Shown: in pieces, positions 32,326 to 45,116 of the stretch
Layout of the letters: the number at the start of each line of letters is the position of its first letter
Numbering within the stretch: the stretch's first letter is position 1
Assembly: GCA_951640165.1 (NCBI GenBank)
Contig: OX621265.1
Location: 16,381,001-16,445,000 of the forward strand
Direction: 5' to 3'
Length of the DNA stretch: 64,000 nt
Origin: Pseudoips prasinana
Lineage: Eukaryota > Arthropoda > Insecta > Lepidoptera > Nolidae
The notes under the pieces: model-generated
What the model was told of the DNA's origin: nothing
The model's input: the letters and a program-made list of their open reading frames with translations, nothing else
Databases searched by the model: none
Position numbers and translations under genes: made by a program

Positions 32326-34266
32326 ATGATGGGTCAAAATTTCGAGGAGGTTATGAGCCAACAAGAGGCTACTTTTTGCACGTTAAAACAAATATGTGCT
32401 AACTACAAGAAAGACAGCCCTACTAGGAAGACCTTAGAATATCTAGAAGAGCGTCTTACGAGACTAAACAACTGTTGGGAACAATTCGTTCATAACCACC
32501 AACTATTGGAATCGACCGGAACAACGGAAAGCCAATACTTTATAGACGACGTTTTTAACAACACAAAACGTATGTATGAGAGTGTTTTACAAGACATACT
32601 ACAACGTAAGTCGGAGCTTACATCGGCGACACCGACTAAAGCAACAATAACAGCTAGTAAGGAGGAGCTACCCCCTCAGAGTACAAGTAAGACAGGAACT
32701 TCTTCAGTTACGAGCGACGCTAAACTTACTACGAGATTTAGTTTCGATGAAGGGGACTTCCACGTACCGCCTCGAAAAACGGACGAATCGTCGGAAAAGG
32801 AACAGGATCTTTTGCGAGTGCAGTACTGTAACTTTAGAGCTTTTGAAAGAGCCGTGGAAAAGATGGATTTGTCAACATCTTTGGAAAAATGGGAATTGGA
32901 AGATAATCTAACTATCATAAAATCTAAATGGCAACAAGTGGAGAAAGCACACTGGCAGCTAGATTATTGGCTACAGGAAGAAGACCCTAAGTATAGACAA
33001 AAGTATGATATATTAGAAAATATTTATGACAACATACGTAAGAAAATACAACACACCATATGGAACAATGCTCATTATGAAAAGTCTACGCCGAAAATCA
33101 TAATACCGGATTTTTATGGCAACTATAATCAATGGTTAAGTTTTCGGGACCTCTATACGGAAAGCATACATAACAACCCTATACTTTCTAAGGCCCAAAA
33201 AATGCAGCATTTGAAGTCCAAATTAAAGGGCGAAGCAGAGAAGTTAATCCAGCATCTTAGCATCAGTGCCGAGAATTATACTTCCTGTTGGGACATAATT
33301 ACTCACCGTTACGACAACAAAAGACTTTTATTTACATCTTATGTAAATACTCTACTAAACCAATCTAACATTCAACAAGCAAATGCCGCCAGTATACGAA
33401 AACTTCATGACGTCATGCTAGAGTGTCTGAACGGATTGACAAACATCGGATTAGATATTACACAATGGGATCCGCTGGTAGTACATCTTTTGTCACAGAA
33501 ACTGGATAGCGTTACGTATAACGAATATATAAAAGATCTTAAAGAGCCGAGAGGTTTTCCCGACCTACAAGAATTTTCAAAGTTTCTGGAATCCAAGTTC
33601 ATGGCACTGGAGGCTACACAAAAAGGTAGTCCAAAATCTTTCAGTCCGGAGAAGAATAACATGTTAGAAAAACATAACAAAAATAGTTACGAAAATCGCA
33701 GTAACAATAACTATAATAAATATAATGCACAAAGGTCATCGTACTTTAACAACTCATACAAATCACACAAAACCTTCTTGACAACAGCAAAAAATTGCCC
33801 GATTTGCAAAACTGACCATGTTTTGATGAAATGCGAAAAGTTCTTGGCTATGACAGAAAAGGGGCGCCGAGACTGCGTTCGGAATTTGCGTGTTTGCAAA
33901 AATTGTTTGTACAGTCACGGCGAAAAACAATGTACGTCAATGAAAACATGTAGGATATGTCATAAGCTTCATCATACTTTGCTGCATGAAACAATGGAAC
34001 AACCTGGTAATTCGCAATCTACCCCATCGACAAGTACCTCTGCGCGAGGGGTGAACAACATTACTAACGAGGGCATGGAAGTTTTGTTAACAACTGTACT
34101 GCTCAAGGTAAAAACAATCGATGGCGAGTATATCTACTTAAGAGGTTTGCTAGATCAAGGCTCACAAGTAAGTCTTATAACTGAAAATGCCGCCCAGCGC
34201 TTGAGGTTACCGCGACAACAAGTGAGTGCCATAGTGTCGGGTGTCGGATCACTAAGCGGAAGTTGA
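32326..34266 (+). pseudogene. BEL/Pao gag and protease, ended by a TGA
   Basis: Residues 1-240 are charged and probably helical. The central DUF1759-type gag region begins near IIPDFYGNYNQWLSFRDLY (about residue 262) and includes LKGEAEKLIQHL. Cys/His clusters (CPICKTDHVLMKC, CKNCLYSHGEKQC, CRICHKLHHTLLH) follow at about 490-560 and bind nucleic acid. A retropepsin-like region with LLDQGSQVSLIT (catalytic Asp) is at about 608-620. The frame ends at TGA 34264-34266, and homologous sequence continues in the same frame, so the stop lies within the protease. Readthrough is conceivable but unproven. Confidence 0.88.
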
Positions 34267-36774
34267 AAAGGCTCGTTGAACCTAGAATGTAAGTCAATAC
34301 ATTCGGATTATACATTTAACTTACAACCACTCATTATGAAGAAACTGGTTAACAATTTACCATCGACATCATTTTCAGTAGAAAGCTGGACTTATCTACA
34401 AAATATAGATTTAGCCGATCCTAACTTTAATACGTCCGGGCCAATCGATATGCTTTTGAGTGCGCAAGTATATTCGGAAATAATTTTAGATGGAATTATA
34501 AGATGTAATAGTACATATCCGGTGGCTCAACAAACTAGACTCGGTTGGATTTTAAGCGGCAACGTGAAAACTTTTAATTGTTGTGTCACACTTAACGACA
34601 TAGAAAACATATCACGATTCTGGGAAACTGAAGAGATTTCGGACCCTTCTTCGTTAAATACAGAAGAACAACATTGCGAAGAATATTATCGTGCGACAAC
34701 TACTAGACGGACAGATGGAAGATATGTGGTAAAACTGCCTATCAAACCGAATGCTGTATCCCGTCTACCGGTTAACAAGCAACCCGTACTCGCTCAGTTT
34801 CTACAACTTGAGAAGAAATTGCTTAAGAACCGGGAACTTAGCAAGGAATACCAACGTTTCATAAACGAGTACATATCCATGGATCATATGAAACCTATGA
34901 CGTCAGAGGCTGAGGGTCGCGTTTATCTACCCCATCACGGTGTGTGGCGGGAAGAATCAACTACAACTAAACTAAGAGTTGTATTCAACGCATCCTACCG
35001 AGCTAACAACAGCCATAGCCTTAATGACTGCATGTATACGGGTCCAAACTTACAAAAAGACATGTTAACTTTATTAATTAACTGGCGGACCTATAGATAT
35101 GTTTTCACGGCTGATATAGAAAAAATGTATCGGCAAATATGGCTTGACGAACAACAGTGTAACATACAAACTGTATTTTGGAGATTTTCCCCACGGGACA
35201 AACTGCAAGAGTGGAAATTGTGTACCCTAAGTTATGGGATGAACTGTGCTCCCTACCTCGCAATGAGAACTTTACATCAACTCGCGAAAGATGAGAGTAA
35301 ACGATATCCTGAAGCAGCAAAGGTCCTTCAGAACTATATGTATATGGACGATTTAGTTTATGGTCAAAATTCTATCGAATCAGCAAAATTATTGGTATCT
35401 CAACTAATAGATCTATTGAAATCTGGCGGGTTTAGCTTAAGAAAATGGAAGAGTAACGATCCTTCTATTTTGGAGCATTTACAAGAAGAACAAAGGTGTA
35501 ATAACACAACGAGCCATGATTTCAACTCGGAACAAACTTGTAACTCAAAGATGTTAGGAATGAGATGGAATCAGGAGAGCGATACATTTACCTATCGTTG
35601 GGATCTGCCGGAAAAGAAAAACCTTACCAAACGTATCATATTAGGGGAAATCAGCAAGCTGTACGATCCCTTGGGATTACTGTCGCCTGTAACTATAAAG
35701 GCAAAATTATTATTTCAAAAGGTTTGGCTCAACAAAACCGAGTGGGATGAGCAACTATCTATGGAATTGTGTAATGAATGGGAGGCATTGCGATCTAATC
35801 TACCCCTTATTAGTAATATTTCCATACCAAGGTGGCTGCAAAGTACTGAAAACGAGATAGAAATTCATGGATACTGCGATTCGAGTGAGAAAGCGATGGC
35901 ATGTGCTATTTACAGCCGAGTAAAGAATAGTCATAGCCACTATACAACTACACTTATAACAGCCAAAACTAAAGTTGCACCGCTAACAAAAAAGATATCC
36001 TTACCTAAAATGGAACTGTGCGCGGCGGTCCTTCTCGCCAAACTCATGGCAAAGGTAAAGGATACTCTTTCCGGTAACAAATTATTAATATACAGTTGGA
36101 GTGATTCACAAGTTGTTTTAGCTTGGATCAAGGGTGATATAAACCGGTGGGAGAAATATATTGCTAACCGAGTCGAACAAATAAGGAACATTATTCCGCC
36201 GCAACAGTGGGGTTATGTGAAATCGGAAGAAAATGCCGCAGACTGCGCAACAAGAGGACTCTCCCCTTCACAACTTATTACTTTTAAACTTTGGTGGGAG
36301 GGCCCCGAATGGCTAAAAACAAACATAGTTTTCGATGAAGAAAAACGAATCCTGACCTACATAACAAAAGAAGGCCTTAAGCAAACGAAATGCTACGTTG
36401 CGATTTACAAGCGCAATGAACTCATAGACTGCTTAGTAAATAAATACAGCAATTACAATCGCGCAATACGAGTACTCGCATGGATTCGACGTATCAGCTA
36501 TATATTACGATGTAACAAAAATAGCGGTATTATAACTTGTTTAACCGACTACAAAAAAGAAGGTTTGTGTTTGTCATCAAACGAAATAATGGAAGCGAAG
36601 CGGTTATTACTCAAGACAACTCAACTAGAGTATTTTGGAGAAGAAATAGATTGTTTATCGAAAAATAAACAAATATCAACAAGAAGCAACATTTTGAAAT
36701 TGACACCCTTCCTTGACGAATACGGATTATTAAGGGTAAAAGGGCGTTTGATACATTCTACTCTACCTCCTTAA
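34267..36774 (+). pseudogene. BEL/Pao reverse transcriptase and RNase H, ended by a TAA
   Basis: Continues in the gag frame. The RT has TTTKLRVVFNAS, an FTADIEKMYRQI motif (catalytic Asp) and YMYMDDLVYG at about 35335-35364 (catalytic DD). The RNase H region has a GYCDSSEKAMACAIY motif, LPKMELCAA (Glu) and YSWSDSQVVLAWI (Asp), then ENAADCATRGLS. The frame is interrupted by TAA at 36772-36774 just before the integrase zinc region. All catalytic residues that can be judged by eye are present. Confidence 0.9.
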
Positions 36775-37980
36775 TCTAAACATCCAATCATACTTCCGGC
36801 GAACGGAAGGTTAACAGAACTTATAATAGAAGAAGCTCATCGTGACACGTTACATGGTGGGGCACGGCTTACATTGGCGCATTTACGTCTTGAATACTGG
36901 ATCGTTGGGGGAAGCCGCACGGTGAAGAATAAGCTACGCCAATGTGTCAGATGTCATCGGTTCAAAAGCGTAAAAAGTGAGCAGCTGATGGGAGACTTGC
37001 CGAAAGAACGCGTTACTCCCGCAAGACCATTCAGCAATACCGGGGTTGACTTTACGGGCCATGTAGACGTAAAAATAAACAAGGGAAGAGGAGTCAAAAC
37101 ATGTAAAGCTTACATAGCTGTGTTTGTTTGCATGGTGACAAAAGCCATACACCTAGAATTGGTTTCTGATTTATCAACAACAACCTTTCTTGCTGCTTTT
37201 AGTAGGATGTGTGCACGCAGAGGAACACCAAAACATGTGTATTCGGACAATGGTACAAACTTCGTTGGAGCCGCAAGACAACTACGTGAAGAACTTAAGA
37301 GATGCAATACCTTTACAAACTCAGAGTTCTTTGATGAAATGAGTAACTTAGGTATTCAGTGGCATTTTAATTGCCCACTCTGGCCGAGCGGAAATGGTTC
37401 ATGTGAAGCCGAGGTAAAATCAATGAAGTATCACCTACACCGTGTCCTTGCAGAACAGAAGCTTACGTTCGAGCAATTCACTACCCTACTAACTAAAATT
37501 GAAGCATGCTTGAACTCACGTCCATTGTGTCCGTTAACTGAAGATATAAATGATCTTGAATATTTGAGTCCAGGTCATTTCCTTATAGGTGGACCATTAT
37601 TATCCTTACCCCAACAAGAAGAACCTAGCGGATACGATTTGAAACATAAATGGCGATTGATAGAACAAATGAACGTACATATTTGGAACCGTTGGTCGAA
37701 AGAATATCTACAGCAGTTACAAGTAAGAAGCAAATGGCAACAACCTAAGAATAATCTCAAGGAGGGTAACCTCGTACTTGTAAAAGATGAACATTTACCT
37801 CCTGGGCGATGGGCGCTAGGAAGAGTGACAAATATTCACCCTGGCACAGATGAGAGAGTCAGGGTAGTTACCCTTAAAACAAAAAAGGGGCAAATCAAAC
37901 GACCTATAACTAAACTTTCCCCTCTGCCAATTTCAAATGACTTGATGACAGACAGGATACCGGAAGCAAACTCAACTACA
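36775..37980 (+). pseudogene. BEL/Pao integrase
   Basis: Same frame after the TAA. The HHCC zinc-binding region is at about 36838-36960 (AHRDTLHGGARL and CVRCHRF). The catalytic core has NTGVDFTGHV (first Asp, about 37046), VYSDNGTNFVGA (second Asp, about 37246) and SCEAEVKSMK (Glu, about 37400). A C-terminal GNLVLVKDEHLPPGRWALGR region is the chromatin or DNA binding domain typical of BEL/Pao. No further stop interrupts it. Confidence 0.9.
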
Positions 37981-39915
37981 ACCAAATCAAAAACTGAAAA
38001 ACGAAAAATTACAACAACTACTCTGAACAAATTGTCCATAGTTCTTATAACTATTTTAGCAATCACAGGTATAACAAAAGCCTCTCCGATTACAAGAAGC
38101 TATAAAATATCTTCCATACCTACCAATCACCCAATTTATTTTGATGAAGCTGGAAAACTACAACTGATACACGATGAATGGACACTATTAATCTACTACA
38201 ATTTAACTTCTTATTGGCAAGCGACAAGTAAGATCCAATTATATATTAATCAAATTGACCAACTTTGCGAGAGAGTTGTACATCTCTATGAGCCGTGTGA
38301 ATCAATGGTAGATCACCTACGTCACGAATTGCAACATCTCGAAGAATACAACTCTATACTACTGTCTCAACACTTGCGTCAAAAACGAGGATACTTTGAC
38401 GGAGTTGGAAAATTAACACGAACACTTTTTGGTATTTTAGACGCTGATTTTGCAGAAAAATATGAGAAGGACATCCAAAATTTACAAACAAACGATAATT
38501 ATTTGTTAAAACTTATGAAGAATCAGACATTAATTATAGAAGCGGAAAATAACTCGATCAAAAACAATACGATATTTATGGATAAGCAATTCACAGCTAT
38601 ACAAAGTTATATGAATCAGACTGGCAGCGTAATCACAAAGATTGAAAATAGAGCCCAAGAATTTTATACAATAAATGACATAAACTCTGCCGCGGTAACA
38701 TCGACTCTAATCTTAGGTGACTTGAATCGGATTTTGGATCTACTAATGAATGCGATCACTAATATCTACCGTGGTCATTTAGACACACATTTGTTCTCCG
38801 CCTCGCAATTAATTGAACAACTAAATATAATATCAGGAAAATTGCCGCAGGGATTATCCTTACCTATAAAGGATACTCAGTCAGATTTTCAAAATATATA
38901 TGAATTAATGCATGTAAAGGCCAGGATAACTAATAACTTTCTTCTTTTAGAGTTACACATTCCGTTGTTAAGCGACGAAGACTATAAGATTTACCGTGTC
39001 ATACCAATACCTTTCCTTAGACAGGGACGGTTGAAACTGGTACAGCCAAGCTCAAAATTTATCGCCATCAACTTTGTCAAAAATTCATGTATAACCTTAG
39101 ATGAACAAGATATACATCAATGTACGTCGTATGGACAAGATGAATTCTCCTGCATATCCAGACAGCCTGTCTACAACTTACACGATAAAAATGCACCGTG
39201 TGAGGCCAAGGTCTTCAGTCAACAAACTTCAATTTCGTGCTTACTGAATGACGTAATTTGCAAAGAAGTCTGGGTAAAATTGCATAAACCTAACTTATGG
39301 TTGTTTACCGTATGTCACAAACAGCTGATGCGTATTATTTGTAGTGATCAGGTTACGCCGGCGATCATTGACGGGACCGGAGTAATATCCTTACAAGCAA
39401 AATGTATACTACAGAAACAAGACGCTACTATATTTACGTATAATCATTTAGGAAATAGTTATTACATGGGTGTGGATACGGATGTTCCTACGATTAACTC
39501 AACAATTAACAACGTCTTTGATTTAGGTTGGAAAAGTGCACAGTTAAATATTACTGAGCTCGGTACACCAAATTACAATCGATCTATGTTTTCAAATATT
39601 GAGGAACAACTAAGCTACCAGAAAACGCATGAAATTCTTCCGGAATCGTCGACGATATCCAGTCATGATGTTTACCTATATTCTGTTACTTCTGTGCTGT
39701 TGGGAGGATTTGCCGCATTTGCTCTTTACTTTGGCATAAAACGTTGGTGTAGAAAAACAACTTCAAAGAGCACTAAGCGATCTAAACCTAGAGAAGAAAA
39801 TAACCTTGGAATGGAAATAGAGATGCAAGAAATTCATGGCTCGGTCGGACGGGAGCCCATTTACAGCAAACCAGAACCGAAGAAACGATTTGAATTTGAG
39901 AACACAACTAATTAA
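37981..39915 (+). pseudogene. env-like region, F-type fusion glycoprotein features
   Basis: Continues in frame from the integrase without a stop. In order: a hydrophobic signal-like segment at about 38030-38085, a possible furin-type site RQKR at 38377-38388 followed by a GYFDGVG stretch and LFGILDADFAEKYEKDI, many Asn-X-Ser/Thr sites, a Cys-rich ectodomain, a single membrane segment at about 39670-39740 and a basic cytoplasmic tail. This layout is that of insect retroelement Env proteins related to baculovirus F. The region has no stop, but the upstream frame is broken twice. Whether a spliced env RNA exists cannot be told. Env loss or gain is common in BEL/Pao. Confidence 0.82.
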
Positions 39916-40032
39916 TATTTACATACTTATTACATATTTTATACTTATACATATTTACATTTTTTCTATTTTGATTATCTTATTCTTTGCTTTGTACTGG
40001 ATGCTCATCTTGTTTCTCTTTTCTCGGGAGCA

Positions 40033-40250
40033 TGTACGGTTCACGTACAGGCTTATTTTGCTTACGCCGCCTTAACCTAGTTTCGGCGCATTACTTATAC
40101 ATACTTTCGACATTAATATAGTTAGTTGACAAATAACAATAACAACGAACAGATTAGCATCCAAATAACTTATATTGTATACTTGAGTAATAAACGTGGT
40201 TTTAAGTCAACTCAACTCGTTTATCTACACACCACCTCGAGACCCGTACA
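40033..40250 (+). repeat. 3' LTR (218 bp)
   Basis: Same sequence as the 5' LTR but for one base. It is followed by TGGTC, the right target duplication. The purine stretch just before it (CGGGAGCA) is a weak polypurine tract candidate. Confidence 0.95.
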
Positions 40251-42705
40251 TGGTCTGTCCCACTTTAATCTTCTGTACGTGCGATGAGCCAGTTTAATCG
40301 AGTCTTTATGAAACCTTAATAATGAGGATGTAATAAATAACTGTCTGACTCGTATATGTTTTGTAACAGCGTAAAGAGTGTCAGTTGGACAGCGCCATGG
40401 CTTTCGATACGCTATTTTTAAAATAGCTCGTTGACTTCTTTCTAGTCTCAGTAGATGCGTCTTGTGAGCACCACCCCAAGCCGGAATGCAATAGTTAATG
40501 ATGCTTTCACATAGACTGAAGTAGATCATCCGAATGCATTCTAAATCAGCGACTGAATTTAATTTTTTGAAAATATGTGACAATTTTCTTAGTCGTTTAG
40601 AGAGTGCTTCTATTTGGAATGTCCAGCTCATTCGTTCATCAACTAAAACACCTAAATATTATATGTGGGTAACATTTTCTAGTATTGGGCAGTTGCATTT
40701 GTGACTTAAATTATGAGATGGGTTACATGTATGCAACGAGATGTTGATAGGTTGATCGGGAGCTGAACGATCGGATATTCTAAACGCTAGCACTTTAGAT
40801 TTATTAACATTTACTGTAAAGAGGTTATCTATCAACCATTGGGAGCATTATTTTAGACCCCTTTGTGCTACACAGATGACCTCATTCCAAGTCTTAGCGT
40901 GAAAAATAATAGCTGTGTCATCAGCAAATGTAAAAATCTTCGCATTAACAAGTTTAAGTGAGCAAAAGTCGTTGATGTAAAGAAGAAATAAAAAAGGTCC
41001 CAATATACTTCCTTGTGGCACGCCAAACTCAATATTGGTCAACTCACTGAAGAATTGCCCTATACGAACCCTCCGCCGCCTGTTAACAAGGTATGACCGA
41101 AACCATTCTAATGCCACTCCTCTAATCCCAATTCTTTCAAGTTTTCTTAAAAGTTTAGGCCGAGAAACGGTATCGAATGCCTTAGCAAGGTCTAGGAAGA
41201 CACCGACACACTTTTCCCCTTCATCGATTTTATTCGTGACAAAGTCAGCAAGTTTAATGACGGCATCCTCCGTAGACTTGCCACGGCGAAAACCAAATTG
41301 GTTCTTGGCTAGAATATTAATATTTTCTAGGTAATTGAGCAATCTCACATTCACTACCTTTTCTAGTATTTTAGATACTACACTAAGTAGTGAGATAGGC
41401 CTATAATTAGAAGGTTTCTGAGAGTCCCCTCCCTTAAAGATGGGAATGACTTCAGCTACCTTAAGATCCGAGGGAATCGTTCCTGTAGATATGCTCAAGT
41501 TGCAGATATGTGCCAAAGGACTTGCGAGTACATATTTTGCTTGCTTAAGAATATTATTACTTAGATTGTCATAACCTAAGGCAGCACTAGATTTTAACGA
41601 ATCAATTATTTTAATAATTTCTACTTCGTCTGTGGGGCTTAGAAATAAGGAACCAGGTGAGTTGTTCACAGTACTTTTAGAGTTTTGGGCTAGTTGAGTC
41701 TCAGTCTGTCCTATTTTATTTAGCAAAGTATTTGCCAGTTGTTTGCCTACGGAAGTAAAGTATTGGTTTACTAAATTTAGAGAATCTACGGGACTATTTT
41801 TATTTATTTTCGACAGATCGTCACTGTTATTGGAACTTTTATTTATGTGGCAGATAGATTTAACAGTTTTCCAGATTTTCTTGTCATGTTTAGATTTTTC
41901 ATCATGTAGAATATTTACGCAAAAGTTTCTATAAAGTTTATATTCACTCTGGAGTTTTAAATCCGTAGGAGTCTTTTTGGCTTTAATATGAAGATTATCA
42001 CGTTTTCTGATGCATTTAAGGAGACTTGGCGTCATACATTCTTTATATATTACTTCAGAGCTACGAAGCTTACGTGTTGATTTATTATGAGTCAATGCTT
42101 CATTAATAATAGTTAAAAGGCATTTTGTAGCTTCATTGACATCTTTCAAAGAGTAGAAGGGGCTCCATTCAAAATCTTTGAGGTAATTAATTAATCCTGT
42201 TGTGTTTGTTCTGGTATGTATCTTAGTAGGATTTACTTTCTGTGATGGTATACTAATGCTGCACAAAACAGAGCTATGATCGGTCATATCCGAATGGCAG
42301 ACAATCGTCACCGAGCTGAGATGAGATTTTATCAAAAAATGATCTAAACAGTTTGGACCTCTGGTTGGGATGTTATGGCCTGGTATAAAACCATAGTGAG
42401 CTGTGAGTTCAAGATATTCCTCAGCCCTAGGGTCATCAGAAGAGCTTTTTATGTCTAGATTAATATCGCCGACCAATATACAATGTTGAGTATTAGAAGT
42501 TGCAAAGAGATTTTCTAATGACTTCAAAAAATTATCGATGTTATAAAAAGATGGTGACCGATACATAGCAATAATTGTAATGTGCTGAGAAACATCTACT
42601 ACTAAGCAGTTGGAGTCATTAGATAGAGGTTCAGTTGCTGTTACATCGAGACCTAATTTAGAATATAACACTATGTCGTATGCCGTCGTCGTTCATAGAA
42701 ACATG
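40251..42705 (-). pseudogene. CR1/Jockey-type ORF2, antisense, target of the BEL/Pao insertion
   Basis: One minus-strand frame runs from 42671 to 40251 and resumes at 31819. The endonuclease part is partial (ILVGDINLDIKSSSDDP, TRGPNCLDHFL, CHSDMTDHSSVLCSI with the catalytic His). The RT has IPIFKGGDSQKPSNYRPISL, FGFRRGKSTEDAVIK, VFLDLAKAFDTV, EFGVPQGSILGPFLFLLYIN and FTFADDTAIIFH. Only two in-frame stops are seen, both TAA on the minus strand, at 40848-40850 and 40659-40661. The N-terminal endonuclease and any ORF1 are missing beyond about 42705. A well-preserved but inactive copy. Confidence 0.87.
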
Positions 42706-43395
42706 TATATAATTAACCCGTAAGTTGTTACACCCATTTATCTGGTTTTGCCTGATATTTGTATATCAACTCCATACCTGGTTGTCTGTAAGAAACTGCA
42801 GTAGCGACAAGACCACCTATTGTACCTGATTTACGTACCTACCTCCTCTTTTTACTGTAATTTATAGTAAAATTAGTATAACTTTACTTTTACGTGCCTT
42901 CGTCTGTTTCTGTCACTTAAATATGCTAAAAAGTTAAATACTCTTTGTATTTAATCGATTAATGTAAATCTTACAAACGATCTATAAAAAAATTAACCGT
43001 GAAAAACATTACCCCATACTTTTGAAGTCGGTTCCAAATTAAAATTCACTTAAGGTGAGAGGTTAATTAAACAACATTTATATAGATTAAACGAAGTGAA
43101 GTGTTAATTACAATGAAAACAAATAATAATATTAACAACAAATATTTATATTAATGCTCAAGTGAATAAGCATGAATAAATATGCTATAAGTTCTTTGTA
43201 CACTGCATTATCATTGTCATTTTTACTGTTACCTTCCGATACATAACAGTTACCCAAGTGTCACTTACAAACTCGACGAAATTGAAAATATATATTTATT
43301 AAATAAGATTTCAGACGTGATAAAAATAGTATAGTAATCATAAGATAATAATATACCTCAAACTTGTAAGCTGAAAAATCTAATTAATTAAAATA
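42706..43395 (+). other. 5' flank of FAR gene B
   Basis: AT-rich DNA that should hold the 5' UTR and promoter or a 5' intron of the FAR gene. The start context is AAAATAATGG. No TATA box or initiator could be assigned with confidence. Confidence 0.45.
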
Positions 43396-43565
43396 ATGGA
43401 TGTCGTAAAAGAATTAGAAGAACGAGCTGCGATACGTCAAAACGCGATTAACAAAGCGATAGACGGATATGACTCCCCAGTACAACAGTTCTACCGCGGT
43501 TCCACGGTATTTTTGACTGGTGGCTCCGGCTTCCTCGGCAAGCAACTTATTGAAAAACTCCTTAG
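43396..43565 (+). CDS. Fatty acyl-CoA reductase gene B, first coding exon
   Basis: The exon encodes [20 protein letters not shown], a [20 protein letters not shown] stretch and [18 protein letters not shown] is the GxxGxxG-type NAD(P)H-binding motif at the start of the FAR Rossmann domain, and FYxGxxVFLTGGxGFLG is strongly conserved in insect FARs. The ATG at 43396 is the first in frame and gives a usual N-terminal length. The donor GTGAGT starts at 43566, in phase 2, matching the next exon. It is a paralogue of FAR gene A, same strand, 32.5 kb downstream, and much of the interval is transposons. Confidence 0.9.
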
Positions 43566-44150
43566 GTGAGTAGTATATATTTTTTTATTTATTTTAAAAG
43601 TTATGTATATCAAACTGCAATAAATCCCAGTGATAAAGCAGGGCTATTCTTCTGCATCAACAACTGTTGCACAGAGGAGTTGCCCCAATCTATCGCATAA
43701 CTAAAGTCGATCTGATTTCATCAACAAGCAGCCTATAGAAATATATTCTTCTGGTAATAAAATATTACGCTAAGGTAACTAAGGTATTGAAATCTAGTAT
43801 AATAAATCACTAAATATGACCTTTAAAATATACCCTAAGTGAGTTTGTTCCTGGCTGTTTTAGCTATAATTTTCTAATTGGATGATGTTTTAACAACGGT
43901 AAATCTTTCTGTCTCCTATTTTGCTGTGGAGGTAGGTGGAAATCCTCCTTGTTTCTTTTTGATTAGCCTCGCTGTGGCGTTCAAGGTGGTTGAAGAAATT
44001 ACCAGTAAGTGCCTGGGCCTTACTGATTAGAATGTTTTCATTGTTAAAAGAGCAAAATTAATATTTAAATTATGATGTTTTATTTTTTGATGATAACACT
44101 GTATGTAGTTTAGAATCAAGTTCCTCAACTGTAAATTAAAATAAATATGG
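43566..44150 (+). other. FAR gene B intron 1, 5' part
   Basis: Noncoding intron. A stretch near 43615-43730 may be decayed repeat. The intron continues to 47324 with a retrotransposon inside. Confidence 0.5.
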
Positions 44151-44203
44151 GTAATGGAGTCACATAATTACCGAAGTAAATTAAAGTAAATTATAATTAT
44201 AAA

Positions 44204-44590
44204 ATGTGCCATCGCCTCGGTCGTTCGCCAAGTGGGGATAAGCCTAGGCCAATTTTGGTTGAGTTCGTAAGCTGCAGAGTCCGCGACGATGTTTGGTTTG
44301 CAAAGACCAAGTGTAAAGGTACGGGTATAACTTTATCAGAGTTCTTGACTAGGCCCCGGCATGAAGCATTCTTAGCTGCTCGTCAGCGGTATGGAATTTC
44401 AAGTTGCTGGAGTCGCGAAGGAATTATATACGTGCAGGGGCCTAGTGGCATTCGCCATAAGATCACATCAATGGAAGACCTCGACAAAATTGGGCCTGTG
44501 TTGGTTCAGAAGGACGTTCCGAAGGAGGATCAAACGACGAGTAAGGCCACACAGAGCAGATCCAAAAGAGCCACCGCTGCCAAGAAGTAA
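44204..44590 (+). pseudogene. Non-LTR ORF1 C-terminal part
   Basis: Encodes a basic protein with a KPRPILVEFVSCRVRDDVWF motif, a KGTGITLSEFLTRPRHEAFL stretch and a REGIIYVQG segment, ending in Lys/Arg-rich tail and stop at 44588-44590. The arrangement resembles the L1-type RNA-binding (transposase_22-like) C-terminal domain found in ORF1 of several non-LTR groups. The N-terminal part is absent, so the element is 5' truncated or decayed there. Confidence 0.65.
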
Positions 44591-45116
44591 CTTTATTTTA
44601 TGATCCTGTGTTTATATTTTGTTAGTGCAACTTCCACCGTGTTTACCTCGTAGTATAAAGTATTTGTGCCCACTTTTAGTCTCATTATTCCATATTAATA
44701 TGTTACCTACCTCCACATTCATTCATTATTTCTTGTAGTAAATTCGTGTACAACATTTGTAATATCTATGGTACAGTACTTGTTAAGAGGGGTGATCAGA
44801 AACGGACAGTTCGTGTGAACGTAGGCCAATTGTCGTGTTTTCGTTTGACGGTTCTTAATAATTTTTATTTTTAGTTTCATAAATTTGAAACTAAAAATAG
44901 AAATATTTTGTTAAATTTTATTATTATTATTCTTTTCTTTTTATTAATTTTATTTATAAATATGATTGATTAGTGTGCACAAAAATTGAGACTTGCCTAC
45001 ATAGTTACGTATAAAATTATGTTGTTACCTAGTTAGCACTGAACTGGTGGGGTTTTATTTTTGTTGTAGATAGTTATTTTGTTTAGTTATTGTATTTGTG
45101 TGTCTGTTCATAAAAT

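Larger units (their letters stand above)
31825..40250 (+). mobile_element. BEL/Pao-type LTR retroelement with env-like region, complete
   Basis: An 8426 bp element with 218 bp LTRs at both ends, flanked by TGGTC at 31820-31824 and 40251-40255. Gag, protease, RT, RNase H, integrase and an env-like region lie in one frame from 32326 to 39915, interrupted by TGA at 34264-34266 and TAA at 36772-36774. Domain order, the DQGS protease motif and the integrase C-terminus place it in BEL/Pao. Single-frame gag-pol-env resembles roo-type members. The two LTRs differ at one base, so insertion was recent relative to all other elements here. The stops mean this copy cannot make the whole polyprotein by plain translation. 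Confidence 0.92.

Noticed and set aside
40012..40032. Strong polypurine tract before the 3' LTR
   Set aside because: The bases are mainly pyrimidines except CGGGAGCA, so only a weak candidate was mentioned.
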